Positions 1 to 12,719 of a stretch of 64,000 bases of DNA are shown piece by piece. The notes under the pieces were generated by a model, which saw only the letters and a list, made by a program, of their open reading frames with translations, was not told where the DNA came from and did no database searches. The DNA is from Gordionus sp. m RMFG-2023. Taxonomy: Eukaryota > Nematomorpha > Gordioida > Chordodea > Parachordodidae. The DNA lies in contig NC_088778.1 in NCBI RefSeq assembly GCF_954871325.1, positions 21,003,120-21,067,119 of the forward strand. The letters are read 5' to 3'. Numbering within the stretch: the first letter of the stretch is position 1; each line of letters opens with the position of its first letter. A program made the translations under genes and the position numbers.

Positions 1-256
1 CTCATTTAATTCACTTATATATATTTTATGAAAATAAAGTGAATATCAACCAAATTATGAAAAGATTGCATTATTTAAATATAAGTTGATTATCACCTAC
101 AAATTTTTAAATTTTTCCCCTAAATAGGCTTGAAAGATTATAAATAGAATTATGTTGTAAGGTTATAAATGGTGGCTTATTATAAGATTTTTTAAATAAA
201 ATCACTATAACATCGTAGGTCTGTAAATTTTGTGGCCGAAGGCCGCGTGATTTTTT

Positions 257-780
257 TTAGGTGGGTATGGGTAGATTTTGGAGGGAGTTTGCCTCCATCA
301 AATTTTCTGCCATGTAGACGTTGTCTTCATCTATGCTTATATTTTCATCTGAGGTAATATCATATAGTGGAGTTAAATTAGATATAGTTAAATTTGATTG
401 TTGTATCCGAAGTGTTAAAGGTTTATTTAAAAATGGTAATGTTTCATAATAAAGCCGTGTTAATTTATATGGTGGCCCAGCTGAACCACTTGGACTATCT
501 ATTGCTTTTTTGTATTCTTTATTCTGATAGTCTCTTAAATTATTCCATTTAGCTTTTAAATCGTCACCTAAAAAATATATAATAGATTAAATATTTATCT
601 ACATAATTCAAATGTTAGTTTAATTAAAAAATTAAGATTTACCTGATTGACCAAATTGCAATCCTAAATTTTTCCAATATTCGGTTTTTTATGTACATCT
701 TTGTAATTTTCATCTGTTTTGTGGTAAATAAATCTTGAATCTTTAATATTATCAATAAAATGATATATATTCATATTCAT
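257..780 (-). pseudogene. MADF-domain protein gene, broken (two exons)
   Basis: The reverse strand encodes a MADF (Myb/SANT-like) DNA-binding domain. Exon 1 (780-643) reads SRFIYHKTDENYKD, the usual start of a MADF helix 1. Exon 2 (567-257) carries KAKWNNLRDYQNKEYKKA and the closing YYETLPFL, and ends with a TAA at 259-257. A 75-bp intron (642-568) has GT..AG ends and keeps the phase. One single-base frame break lies in exon 1 between DVHKK and EYWKNLG, so the copy as read is not intact. The same frame continues upstream (981-781, FVPSKVNLIKNDIYVQ and LFDPENIIERYN) with one in-frame TGA. MADF proteins are either host transcription factors or the second protein of Harbinger-type transposons. 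Neither can be chosen here, but the 3' end resembles repeat sequence near 4700, which favours a transposon source. Confidence 0.6.
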
Positions 781-981
781 TTTTAAAAAATTATAAGTAA
801 CGTTATAACGCTCTATAATATTTTCCGGATCAAAAAGTCAAAATGTTTTGACTTCAAAATTTGCCGGATCTTGTTTTAAATCGGAAGGTATCGGAACGGA
901 TACACTTTGAACATATATATCATTTTTAATGAGATTGACTTTTGAGGGAACAAATGTAAAAAACGGATCCGTCTCCACCAT
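781..981 (-). pseudogene. upstream coding extension of the MADF gene
   Basis: In frame with the MADF start, this stretch encodes MVETDPFFTFVPSKVNLIKN, a short continuation, one TGA, and then LFDPENIIERYNVTYNFLK. The continuity of frame across about 200 bases suggests that it belongs to the same decayed gene. It ends abruptly where the inverted repeat arm begins near 990. No function is assigned. Confidence 0.35.
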
Positions 982-989
982 GAATGCAG

Positions 990-3900
990 CCTAATATAAC
1001 TCTCTGTTACAATTTTACACATTTATAGAAACGACTAATAAGGAAAAATTTATAGGCCTAAACCAAATCAACAATTCTTGAAGAAGAAAGTATAAACGAC
1101 CAATCCAAATCATAAAACTATTAAGTGGTTAGAGCTTCCTTTTAGATGACATGATGGTAGCTAGATAAGTAATCGAGAAAATTATTGTGAGTATTAAATT
1201 TCTAAAATATTATCATCCATTTTAAGTGATATATAATATATAAACAACTACACAGTTTACCATTATTGTTTATCTAAAATATGCAATCATATGCTCTCAG
1301 CCATTGTAATAATAATCTTAAATTACATAGCAACACAAATAATAGATGCTGGTTAATTTGCAGTAATAGCCATGACACTCAAGGTAAACTAGTAACAGAA
1401 TTTATTATGTTAAATAAATTGATAAAATAAAAACACTAAAAATCTTTGGAAGAAATAATTGTGCAAATATATTGAAGCCTTGAGTTATTTACACGGCAAG
1501 GATGCCATATTAAAAATGAAACATTTTGGAACTATAAAATAAGGACCAGAATGATATGATGAAACAATTAAGATTTTTTATATTGTTGCACCACCTCTAG
1601 TTGGTATATTATATCTTAAAATAATAGTAGTTTGTAAAAATATCAAAAATATACTTGTATTAAAAACAAACTCATAACAGTTTTTTGAAAAAGAATAAAA
1701 TAGATTTCCTAACGTAAAAAAGAAAAGGAAAGATATCAAATTTATTACATCTATTATAGGATGAATAATAAAATGTTTAATTTTTAAAATTATATATACT
1801 AAATAGATGGCGTTAAATACTTAAAAGCAAATTGTTACTATATTTATTATCAAAAGCATTTATTAGTAAAATTACTTATAATATTATCTGTAATAATTAT
1901 AAATGTCAAATACGTTTATAAAAGTGGCATTTTATTTAATATTTTATAAACAACTGTATATAATAGAGGATTATAAACTATATGTCTACTTACTTAGTTT
2001 TTATTATAATTATTTGGACCTTGTAAATATTTTTAAGAATAGGTATGAATAAAATTTAAAAATAAATATACAGTTGAATAGTCATTTTGAACTCTGTTAA
2101 TTACACTATTAAATTTTTAGTTTTCAACTAATAAATGATTATATTTATTTAATTAGGGTTATAAAATAATTTAAATAATAAAAGTAAATTAAGCTTCAAT
2201 TGTTAATGCTAAATTAATATTTAGTGAGTGATATTGATTTTCTTTTTTTAACACAAAATTTGATTGCTAGCTGACATAGTGAAAATATAATTTATATGTA
2301 TTAATTTAATCTAATATTTAAAATAGTATTCATTTAATAAATATTTAGATAGTCTTATTAATTTTTAAATAATAAAATTAAATCTATATTTTACTTAATA
2401 AAATAATAAATTTTTCAGGGGGCTCGAGCCCCTGCACACCCCCTAGCGTCGCCACTAATTTGCAGTCATAGCCATGACACTCACGATGTTAACTCATATC
2501 AGAATTTATTATGTTAGATAAATTGATAAAACAAAAACACTAAAAATCTTTAGAAGAAATTATGCAAAAATATTGAAGCTATGAGTTACTTACACATGCC
2601 ATATTAAAAATGAAACATTTTGAACTATATGATAAGAATCTAAGTGATATGATGAAAGCAAGATTTTATATATTATTATCACCACTTCTAGTTGGTATAT
2701 TATATCTTATAATAATAGTAGTTTGTAATAATATCAAAAATATACTCGTAATAAAAATTTAACTCAAAACTGTTTTTCAAAGAAGAAAAAAATAGCTTTC
2801 CTGAAAACAAGTAAAAAAGAGAAGATAAGATATCAAATTTATTATATCCATTGCGTTGCGGGGTTAATGATGCTTGGTACCTTAAGGTACCATCTATCAA
2901 ATTTGAATTTTGTTCATTTTTCATTTGGATAGGCACTACCAAATATATTTATAATATATATTTGAAAAATCGTGATTTTTGGAAAGCCTCTATGGTATAG
3001 TAGTCAAGAGCTTGGCTTACTTATCCTATGCTCCCGGGTTCGAATCCCAGGAATGATCATGTTTTTTTTCTTATTCTAACTTGGTAGTTCCATCCTTGGG
3101 GGGATGATATATAGAAGGCCGGACTCGACCACGTTATTCCGTATTAATATATTAAATAATAAGGGTCTTATTACATTTTAAAAAATTTTGGTCGGTATTT
3201 AGCAAATTAGATTGGTATTTAAAATATTTCCATACAATCACTTGGTAGTAAGCATCATTAACCGAAAAAATATTTGAAAAAATACTTGAAAAAATACTAC
3301 AAATTGAGGAGGATAAAAAAGAGATATCCTCTTTTGCTAAATTTATAGATGATGAAATATCATCTTTATCAGAAGACCACAAGGATAAGGTAAAAATGAA
3401 TATTATACAAATGCTTATTTATATAAAAGTCAAATAAAAAAATAATATATTTTTATTTTTAAATAAATTTATTATAATTGCTAAATGAATTTTATATTTG
3501 CTTTATAATTATATCATTTTAAGTACCATTTCAGTTTAGTCAAATTAGATGTTTTGACATGAAATCATACAGCCTTAGTTTGATAAACTTTTGTCAATGT
3601 AAGTTGCTAAGAATTATATTATTGCATTATGTGGTTTTCAAAATCTATTATCAATTGAGGCATATGTATGAATTAATTAATCTTTTTTATCACTTGTAAT
3701 TCTTTAGAGGCAAATTTTTTTTATATCAGCAATCGAAAATATTGTATACATAATAAATAGATTTTGTATTAAAAAATATTATTTTTAGAAATGTCTTGTA
3801 TTGTTTTAATTATTTATATGCCAGTTTATTTTGTATGCATAATCTAATAAATGACAAAATATGAAATTCAGAATAATTGTTCAGATTTAACAAATTAAAA

Positions 3901-4345
3901 AAATATATAAATATAATTGGGGGTATGGGGGGAGAAGCCCTCCATAAATTTTTTTAGTTGAGTCCCCTGAGATTGTAAAGGCTAGCGACGCCCCTACTGC
4001 AAATTAACCCGCATCAATTATTTGTGTGGCAATGTAAGTTAAGATTATTACTACAGTTGCTGAGAGCATATGATTGCATATTTTAGCTAAGTCAACTGTG
4101 TAGTTGTTTATATATTATTAAAAATGGAAGATAATATTTTAGAAATTTAATATCTCACAATAATTTTCTCGATTAATAATCTATATCATATCATCTAAGA
4201 GGAAGTTCTAACCACCATATAGTATTATGATTTGGATTGGTCGTTTATAATATCTTCTTCAAGAATTGTTGATTTGGTCAGGCCTATAAATTTTTCCTTA
4301 TTAATCCATTCTATAAAACATTTTCTATTGTAACAGAGAGTTATA
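990..4345. repeat. large inverted repeat with internal direct repeats
   Basis: An arm at about 990-1365 is present in reverse complement at about 3985-4345. Shared landmarks are TAACTCTCTGTTAC, a tract ending GCCTAAACCAAATCAACAAT, and GCAATCATATGCTCTCAGC. Between the arms a block starting GCAGTAATAGCCATGACACT (about 1361-1790) is repeated in the same orientation at about 2458-2850. GC-rich element ends of the form CCTAGCGTCGCCACT lie at 2440-2455 and in similar form at 3970-3995. This looks like a foldback or long-TIR element rearranged by nested insertions. No transposase is recognisable inside. Confidence 0.6.
2986..3059 (+). repeat. tRNA-derived SINE head or tRNA pseudogene
   Basis: A pol III split promoter is visible. 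A box A-like TGGTATAGTAGTC lies at 2992-3004 and a perfect box B GGTTCGAATCC at 3037-3047, at tRNA-like spacing. The 5' GCCTCTA does not pair with the 3' GAATGATC, and the T-stem has a mismatch, so a functional tRNA is unlikely. A T-run follows at about 3062. It is inserted within the repeat complex. Confidence 0.6.
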
Positions 4346-4665
4346 TTAGTTTCATTACCTTTTATCAATGTAAGTTGCTAAGAATTATATTATATTGCGT
4401 GGTTTTAAAAACCATTATCAATTGAGGCATATTTATGAATTAATTAACCTTTTTTATAACTTGTAATTCTTTAGACGCAAAATTTTTTATATCAGCAATC
4501 GAAAATATTTTATACTGTAATAAGTAGATTTTGTATTAAAAAATAATATTTTTAGAAATATCGTGTATTGTTTTAATTATTTATATGCTAGTTTATTTTG
4601 TATGCATATAATAAATGACAAAATATTAAATTCAGAATAATTGTTCAGAGTTAGCAAATTTTAAT
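3590..4665. repeat. diverged direct repeat, about 300 bp, two copies
   Basis: Copy 1 (about 3590-3895) and copy 2 (about 4359-4665) share landmarks in the same order: CAATGTAAGTTGCTAAGAAT, ATTATCAATTGAGGCATAT, ATATCAGCAATCGAAAATAT and TTCAGAATAATTGTTCAGA. They flank the right arm of the larger inverted repeat, suggesting duplication during nested insertion. Confidence 0.65.
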
Positions 4666-4679
4666 ATAATTTATTAATA

Positions 4680-5210
4680 TAAAACCCGGCCGAAGGCCCA
4701 CAAATTAGAGGTAGGGGCAAAGTCTCCATCAAATTTCTTACAATAATGACACTTGAATATTTTTGAAAGTTTATTCTTATTAATTTTGTATTATACTACC
4801 GAAAAAATTAAGAAATCTTTATACATTGAAATTAAGAATTTGTTTTTATAAAAAAAAAAAACTAAAAATTTTAGCATCAAAAAAATAGAATTTATCAATA
4901 TTGAAGAATGATAAAATCGAAGAATTATAAAATCGAAGAATGATAAATTATAAAAAAGTAAGTTCCCAAAAATATAATAATCCATATTTACTATTTATGA
5001 TTATGCTTTGTTTTATTGTTGATTGGCGTTTGAATAAAAAAAATATTATAACTTTTTACAATAAACGAAAACTAGTAATAAATTGAACAAAAACTAGGAC
5101 ATGCCACCTCTTTATGGGCACGTGATCTTCCCTAAAAATTTTATATTATATCTATTAAATATTTAAACAATAATATAAATGAGATATTACAAATTATTTC
5201 GAATAAATAA
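4680..5210. other. repeat edge and AT-rich stretch without a gene
   Basis: The segment at 4683-4735 resembles the 3' end of the MADF copy near 230-300 (GGCCGAAGGCC, then CTCCATCAAATTT). The rest is low-complexity AT-rich sequence with no convincing coding region. Confidence 0.4.
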
Positions 5211-5211
5211 A

Positions 5212-5650
5212 CTAAGATAATTTTTCCAAATCATATTCACTGTGAGTAGTATTTATATTAAGAGAATGATAACAATGAAATCGTTTTTCGGCGTCAATAA
5301 AATATTTGTCGCAATCAATAAACTTAGATGTAATGGTAAATGAGAGTATATTGTTTCCCAAATTTATGGCTAAATGGTTATATGGACGTATCGTTGGTTT
5401 GATCACTAGCTTGTAAAGACGATCATCATCTAATAATAATTTCCTAGATCATATTCATGGTGAATAGTATTGATATTATGAGATTAATTGATATGGTATC
5501 GTCATTTAGTGTTAATGATATTTGTTGAGCTATCATCAATAAAATCAAGTGAAACGGTCAATGATCATGGTATATTGCTCCCAAGCTGTCTAGATAAGCG
5601 GTTATGTTATATTGTAGTATTTGCTGGCATGGACACACCGACTGACAATT
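5212..5650 (-). repeat. diverged tandem duplication with coding traces
   Basis: Two neighbouring segments (about 5215-5410 and 5435-5630) are recognisably related. Both read TCATATTCA(C/T)(G/T)GTGA(G/A)TAGTATT early and share later blocks ending near a TGGTTAT/CGGTTAT. The reverse strand of the first encodes a short peptide with HLAINLGNNILSF and HSEYDLEKL. The second copy contains multiple stops in the matching frame. I do not recognise the family. Confidence 0.4.
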
Positions 5651-6379
5651 GATACAAAATTTGGACAAAAATTATTTATTTATTATTTTTAACTATTGCC
5701 GATTTATTTCCAGAATTATGGAATTTTTATGTCATCATTCTTTGGGATCAATTATTTTATACTTAGGGAGAGATTTTGGATGATATTCAAACTTATTTTA
5801 TAAAAATTTATAAGCTGATAAGACTGATAATTTAATTTAAATTTTATATATAAAAAAAATTAATTTAATAATTAACAATTAATAAATTTGATGAAAATTA
5901 ATTTTATAACAATATTCTTTATACATCCAAAGACTGTACATTGTTTAGTTGGACAGTTAAATACAAATGACACTTGGTTAACCATACAAATAAAAGTTTT
6001 TTTTTTACGAGATATAATTAAAAATTTTATCTTTTTTTCCTTGGAGAAAAATAAATGGGGGGAAAAAAATAGAAATAAACATCTGAGATTAAAAATAATT
6101 AAATTATCAAAGGTTTTTAATTGGAGGATATAAAATAAACATAGCACATACCAGGACAAAGGAGAAAAAAGATTTTCACCAACAAAAAAAACTGACATGT
6201 GCTTCACAAAGTTCAATTATTATTTTTCTTTTCTAGGAAGAATTAAATAATTAAACAGTTACAACGCACTTCCGTTTTTTCCTTTATCCTTTCGGTTAAA
6301 ATTATAATTATTATATATAAAAATATAAAAAAAATTTTTTTCTCTTTTAACATTATGTATAGCCATAACATTAAAAGCT

Positions 6380-7680
6380 CATTTTCAAATCAATGACCTC
6401 ACCAATATATCAAAAATACATCCTTCAATGGAGCAAACCACTTTTTTTTTCTTTTTTATTTACGGAATACCCATCATCTCAACTTGTCCATTCGAGCTGG
6501 GGTGATATGGTGGAACAAAAATGTGTTGGATGTGACTCAGCACAAAACTGTTTGAAATCATCACTTTATAACGCTGCACCATCAAAAACTATTATATCAG
6601 GTAATCAAATCGGGTATATAATTCCCGTAATTTCCTTATAACAATTTTTGTAGTACAACCATGTACCTCTGATATTCTATCGACTTTGAATATGAATCAC
6701 CAAAAAATATGATTTTTTATCTAGATCGAAGAAATCGATGTGGACGTTTCCACGGTTACTTTGATTTGGGCCAAATTTGTCCTACATCTTTGGGGCATAG
6801 AAGCACAACAGGTATTACATGGAACACATTTTATAGTAATTTATTCAATATCATTACCCATACCAGGCCACAATACATATTCACAAGCCCTATATTTCAT
6901 TTTATTCCTACCCTGATGTCCGGCATATAATAAATCAAATATTTTACTATGTAATTTAAAAGGAATAACGGCTCTATTTCCTCGCATTCGACAATCATCC
7001 ACCACAGACAATTATTTTTCTATTTTCTTATAAAATTTACAATTATTTTTCCACGGTTTTTTTCCCGTTAAAAATAATTTTATCTGATTCAATTCTTTAT
7101 TTTTTAAAGTATTAAATATAAGGTCTTTCCAATTTGTAGGACTTCCTTTTAGCGTATGTGAAAGAGATCAAATCAATGCTTTCTCATTTTCCATTCTATT
7201 TTTATTAAAGTCAAGATCTTCTTCACTCGATCCCAACCTGGATAAAATATTATCGGGCAAACAATTTTCTTCCACATTGAAATTTCCCACTAAAATAACA
7301 ACCAACTTTGTAATCTGGGAGATAACATTAATTCTCGATTATACTTTTTGAATAAATGAATTAATGGTTTAAGATCGGTATAAATTACAATTTTTTTCCC
7401 GATTATAATATTCGTGACATTTGGTTAATGACTCCCAACGCTTCCTGTTCAATAACGGAATATCGCGTTTCTACTTCCGGGAAAACTCTCGAGAAAAATA
7501 AAATTGGCCTTTCCACACTTCAATAAATGCATTAATGTACCTCCAACACTTGTTAGATGCATCAACATTAATATTATTTCTAAATCATTGTTAAAACACA
7601 CCAAAATAGGTTCTTTCCTTTAACGGCTCAAATGCAATTTGTTGCTCACTTGCCCATTCAAAATGAACCCCCTTTTATAA
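6380..7680 (-). mobile_element. Ty3/gypsy-like retrotransposon pol fragment (fossil)
   Basis: Reverse-strand coding traces of a Ty3/gypsy pol are present. An RNase H-side region lies at about 7200-7680, with sequence similar to the conserved stretch around the second RNase H acidic residues. An integrase part lies at about 6390-7200, including a PYHPSSNGQVE-like motif near 6470-6515. The copy is broken, with several disruptions, and no LTRs could be paired. It looks old. Gag and the front of pol are not seen. Confidence 0.65.
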
Positions 7681-7689
7681 TAATTATAT

Positions 7690-10600
7690 AAGGGTACGGC
7701 ATGGGCTGGTTTTTGGATAATATGCCGGCCAACTTAATGTTTAAAAAATTTTTAACCCGCCGCCCAGCTCGCCCATAGTTTTCAAAAAAAATATACCCGC
7801 CAACCCGCCCATTAATCTAAAAATTTTTACCCGCCCGCCCATTAGTCTAAAATTTCTTTCCCGCCCGCCCATTAGTCAAATTTTTTTACCCGCCCGCCCA
7901 TTATTTATAAAAATTTTTTTATCCAAGCCCGCTATTTTAAGCATCTAATGAAAATAGTATCAACATTACATTTCTATAAGTTTTATAATTTAGGAAATTA
8001 CTATATTAAGCTTAAAAAATATTCAATTTAAATTATGGATAATTTATTTTATCAAATAAAATATTTATAAAATATAAATATAAAAAAAATATTATAAGTA
8101 ATTATAATGCAAAAATAATAATGAATCCACATTTTCGGGATTCAAACACGTTCTTCTTTGTTCTAAAAACCTTCCGGCAATGCTAAATCCTCTTTCAGAA
8201 GTAGCGCTAGTTGCAGGAATTGCTAATATTTTTCTTGCTAATCTTGATAGCTTTGGCAAATCTTTTTCTTGTCGTTTCCACCAAGTACGAGATCCTTTTG
8301 AAGTATATCCTCTTCCTCAATTGAAATCTTTAAATAAAAGTGAACCAATAATAATAAATTTATAAAAGTAATTTAAATTTATATTAATTGTAATATATGC
8401 ATCTTAAAATTATGCTAAATTATACTTATCAAAAATGGTTACTTTAAGATTTAAATATTTTGTTATGTCATTATGTACGGTACTATCCTCAGTAACAACC
8501 TCATCCTCCCATCTGTTGGGGTTTAATTTTGATGTGGATTCTATTTATTTCAAATATTACATTTAATAAGTAGCTAAACGAATTTATAATTTATTAATAC
8601 CTTTTAATTGGATTCTCTTTGCTTTTGGGGAAATTTATAAAATCAAATTTTCATCTACGTCGATGTTACATTCTTCTATGCAAATCAAATCTAACAAGTT
8701 TTTAATATGTTTTTTTACTTCATTAATTTCTTCCGACGACAAAACAAAATCCTCATTTGTCGGAACTTTGGTATTAAAAATGTTGAAACTTTATGGAGCA
8801 TATGAATTTTAATTTTTTCAATTATAAAATTTTTAGCTCTTTTCTTTATTATATCTATTTCTTTTTCGCATTTTGTTTTTCTCTCCATTATATTCATATT
8901 TATTTCATTATGCTCATGTAGAAGATTATACCTAATTTTTTTATAAATAAATAAAAAATGGGCATAAATCCCAAAATATTAATTTTCATACCATATAAGA
9001 ACGTTCTGTAGTGTAGGCCTGCAATCACCCTCAAGAGCATTAGTTGCATCTTTATATGGTTCCAAATAATCTATTAGTGTTTTTAAATCTTCCTTTCCCA
9101 TAGATCCCATTTTTTCAGTCATATCACGAGATTGTAAGATTAAAAAAATCTCATCATACATTATATAAATGCTTTGTAGCATATTATGTATTCCATCTTA
9201 TATCAATATTTTGTAGTAACGTCTTGCTTAGATATTTTACGTTGCCATTTGTTTGAAATAAGTCGTCAATGATTTTGCAGTTACCAAAATATTATTAATC
9301 TCGGGAGCATTTTCTAAAATAAAAGTTAACTGGAAGGTATTACGAAGTATTGTGTTCAGCATATGTGCTGAACAGTTTAGTCTATTAAAGCTAATATTTG
9401 AAAAAATAAAATGAAAATATAGTTCTTTAAAAAATGAATGTTTTTTCTTTAGGTGTATACAAAATCTCTCAGAAATTATTATAATATCTACCTAATAATT
9501 AAATTTTATTTAATAAAAAATTTACCCTTCCAAAACTTTTTTAATATTTGCTCCTTGATCCGTAACAAAGATGAGCTTGGAAAAATATTCTCGGGGAACA
9601 CCAATTTTTAAAAATTTTTTAATAATTCTTTAAGAATATTTTCTCCCGTCTTTTTTTCATCTTGAAATTTTGAAATAAAAAGAAATTTTTTTTCTAATTT
9701 CCAATTTTGTATATAATGGATTGATAGAGATATGTAATAGGTTTTGGTAAATTCTTCACACCACATATTAGTAGTATATGAGCAAATGGAATTTTTTATC
9801 ATTTCTACAATTTTAGGAAATAATATTTTCTTAAGATCCTCAGTAACTTTGGATACGTTGCGGCTAACTGTTGTAGCACAAGGGATGATCTTATTAACAT
9901 CCAATTTACCATATGTTGTCCCTAAGTCGGCAAATCTTTGTAAAATAATTTATAAATCCAAGTCCTTGAACTGCTTGAAATGGCCTAAAAAAGATAAAAG
10001 AATAATTTATTAAATTAAAATACCTAATGTCTCTAGAGCAATATTCTACAAAATTCGCTATTAGACCAGATTTTATCGTTTTGTTTAATTGAGAATTGTC
10101 TTTTTCAAAATATCCAGTTATTTTTTTATTATCTATCAAATCTTCATAATTTGCAGATTAACATTGATGCCGAAGGAAGATGGAGGTGCCACTTTTGCTA
10201 TTATATTTAAAGATGGACTCGCAATCATTGCAGCGAATCCAATCTAGCTTTTTGTCATTTTCATCAAAAATAATTTTAAATTGTTTCCACATAGACGATT
10301 TAAGTTTATTATTATTATCTTCATTGTTTTTTATCTTATAAAAATTATTTTTTATTTTCTTAGCAATATATTCTTTATTCATAATTTAAAATTAAATTAA
10401 AAAATATTATTTTGTTAAAATTATGTTATAAAAAATAAAATTTTAAGAAAATAAAAATGAAAATAAAAAGGGCAATATAAAGATAAACAATCATTACTAA
10501 AATAAAATAATACAATGGAGTAATTTCATTATTCCCAAAAAAGGAAATTTTAATTTTCAATATCTAAAAAATTATATATTTTAAGAAAAAAGTTTTATTT

Positions 10601-10950
10601 CATTACCATAAAAGGAGATTTTAATTTGTTTATAGAAAAAAGTTTGTTTTTATTTGTAGAAAAAGTTTTTTTAATAGAAGAAAAAAGTTGATTTATTTTA
10701 TAAAAATTATACCAGAAAAAGGCTTTTTATTTTTTAAGTTCGTAAGAACAATTTTTTATTAATTAAAATAAAATTTTTTAATTTTTTAACCCCCCGCCCG
10801 CCCATTGTTTAAATTTCTTAACCCGACCGCCCACCCGCCCATTGTTAAAAATTTTTTTAACCCGACCGCCCGCCTGCCTGCCCGTTTTTAAAAAAATTTT
10901 ACCCGCCCGCCTGCCTACCCAATCTTCCACAAAAATCTACCGCAATTTTT
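7690..10950 (-). mobile_element. BED-type hAT element with CCCGCCCGCCCATT subterminal repeats
   Basis: Both flanks carry arrays of CCCGCCCGCCCATT alternating with A/T tracts, four or more units at about 7760-7900 and again at 10790-10920. The outermost sequences (GGGTACGGCATGGGCTGG on the left, GGGTAGGCAGGCGGGCGGG read inward from the right) resemble imperfect TIRs. Between them lies a decayed hAT transposase on the minus strand. No clear 8-bp duplication was found, so the exact ends are approximate. Confidence 0.65.
8165..10382 (-). pseudogene. hAT transposase, BED zinc finger type, decayed
   Basis: The start (10382-10158) encodes a BED zinc finger: the aromatic pair W/F, CNDCESIF with C-x2-C, then a terminal H...C (FLRHQC). 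Downstream pieces continue at 10139-9906 and 9904-9608, the latter with PCATTVSRNVSKV and a CSYTTNMWCEEF stretch typical of the hAT catalytic core. Further fragments lie at 9182-8979 and 8897-8715. The C-terminal dimerisation signature AIPATSATSERGFSIAGR is readable at about 8225-8165. The reading frame is interrupted in several places, and some breaks may be short introns. The protein as it stands is non-functional. Confidence 0.75.
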
Positions 10951-10959
10951 TAATTTCTC

Positions 10960-11220
10960 CCGCAAAATTTTTTAAAAGTATTTTAACGTTTTTAATATAT
11001 AAATAATGATTTTGAGAGACATTAATTGATTATTTTTATATTTTTAAAATAAAAATATTTATTCGAAAAACATGTCTAGTTTGTAAATTTCCTTCTATCC
11101 TGTTTTATTTTTATCCAATAATAAATTATCATCATTTCATTCATATAAGTCAGTACAGGGGAGTATATCAACAATGATTGCAATATAAAAATATTCTCAA
11201 AAATAATAAATAATACAGAT
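10960..11220. other. AT-rich stretch, no gene seen
   Basis: Only the motif TTTCTCCCGCAA (about 10950-10968), shared with 13840-13905, stands out. The rest is low-complexity AT-rich sequence. Confidence 0.3.
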
Positions 11221-11229
11221 GCAACTACA

Positions 11230-12660
11230 TTTGCGGAAATCGTATACATCTATCATGTAGTTTAACATTCATAAAGCTATATCATCACAATGTAGATCGA
11301 ATCTTTTTCTCATGATATTTAACGACTCCAATATAAGTGCAAACCTTAGGCTATCACAAGTGTTTTAGTACCGGAATCCTAGAGGTCAATTCTAGATGAT
11401 TTGAAAGCTGGGCATCCATATGCAATTCTAACAGATGCATCTAATAAAGGAAATATTAAAACATTTCCCTCAATCCTTCGCTATTTCAACAAGAATAAGA
11501 ATATTTGAATAAAACTGTTAAAATTTTTTCCTTGGATAGTGAAAAATCCAACGATATAGTTAGCCACATAATGGTAAATATAGCTAATTCAGGGTTATCA
11601 ATGATTTGCATGTCAGCTTTCTGCACTGATAATGCCTCTGTAAATTTTGGCAAAAACCAAAGTTACTGAAATGAGGCAGCACTATAATGAATTAACACTA
11701 ATTGTCTGTATACGCCATATACTACATAATTCTTGCAAGAAGGCAATGAATGTACTATCCGTGGATGTCGAAATAATTGTGATGAAATGTTTTAACGAAT
11801 TTAGTTCATCAACTAAAAGAGTTAATGAATTAAAAGAGTTGATGAAGTGGTCTGACTTGATATACCTATCAGGTGGTTGTCATTAATATCTGCCATAGAT
11901 AGAATTTTAAAATTTTACAAACCCTTAAAAAAAATACTTTTTAAATAAAGATTTTAAAAGGTGTCCTAAAATTTTTAAATATTTTTTCGAGTATGAAATA
12001 GCAGAAGCATATTTGTGGGATTCATTTCACATGTGGGAAATCTACTTCATGTAATATTCAGTTGCAATCAAAATATTCTTTATTAAAAAAGATTCACAAA
12101 ATCATGCTACAGCTCTGTTCATCTCTACAGTTAAAAATTGATAATAAATTTTATGGCGCTATTGCTAAAAATATTATATTTTAAATGAAGCAGATATTTT
12201 TATTAAGACAATTTTAGAATATTTACAATCAAAATTTGATTTTAATAATTCTATTTACAAATGTATAAATATTATGACCTTGGAACAGAAACCATCAATT
12301 GATGGTTTTTATAATTTAATAAATATATTAAAAATACTGAAAGACATTGATGCCTTGTTTGAGGAGATAGTAATTCTCTTTATTTTTTATGATTCGCCAA
12401 AATACTTAAAGTTAGATGGTCTAAAAGCAGAGGAGAAATAGGTAGAATTTTTTCGTAATAACGATAAATCCCCATGCTTGGAAAATATATGCGAGTATGT
12501 CTTCTCCTTACTTCATTCTAATGCCTCATTCTAGCCCATTTTTAGCCTGATGAGGACTGCCTGGAAAATGAGAGAAATGGGATTGATTTAACAACATTAG
12601 AGGCCGAGCTAATGGTTAAACAAATATAGAATATGTCATTCCAGGAATTTTATAAATATC
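11230..12660 (+). pseudogene. hAT (ZBED5-like) transposase remnant
   Basis: Forward coding traces include SAFCTDNASVNFG at about 11615-11655, CIRHILHNSCKKAMNVL and the FSSSTKRVNELKELMKW stretch at 11700-11850. This is the catalytic region of hAT proteins of the ZBED5/FAM200 kind. The C-terminal dimerisation part is recognisable at 12490-12580 (LLHSNAS, then FSLMRTAWKMRE). Many stops and frame changes interrupt it. The original element was probably much longer. Confidence 0.65.
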
Positions 12661-12719
12661 TCAATAACGACGGTAAACATTTAGTTCTATTATTTAAATC
12701 TCAAATAAAATATAATTAA

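Noticed and set aside
2986-3059. functional tRNA gene
   Set aside because: The acceptor stem does not pair and the T-stem has a mismatch, although box B is perfect. A SINE head or pseudogene fits better.
5872-6216. 114-codon and overlapping 81-codon frames on opposite strands
   Set aside because: Low-complexity Phe/Lys-rich translation of A/T tracts; no motif.
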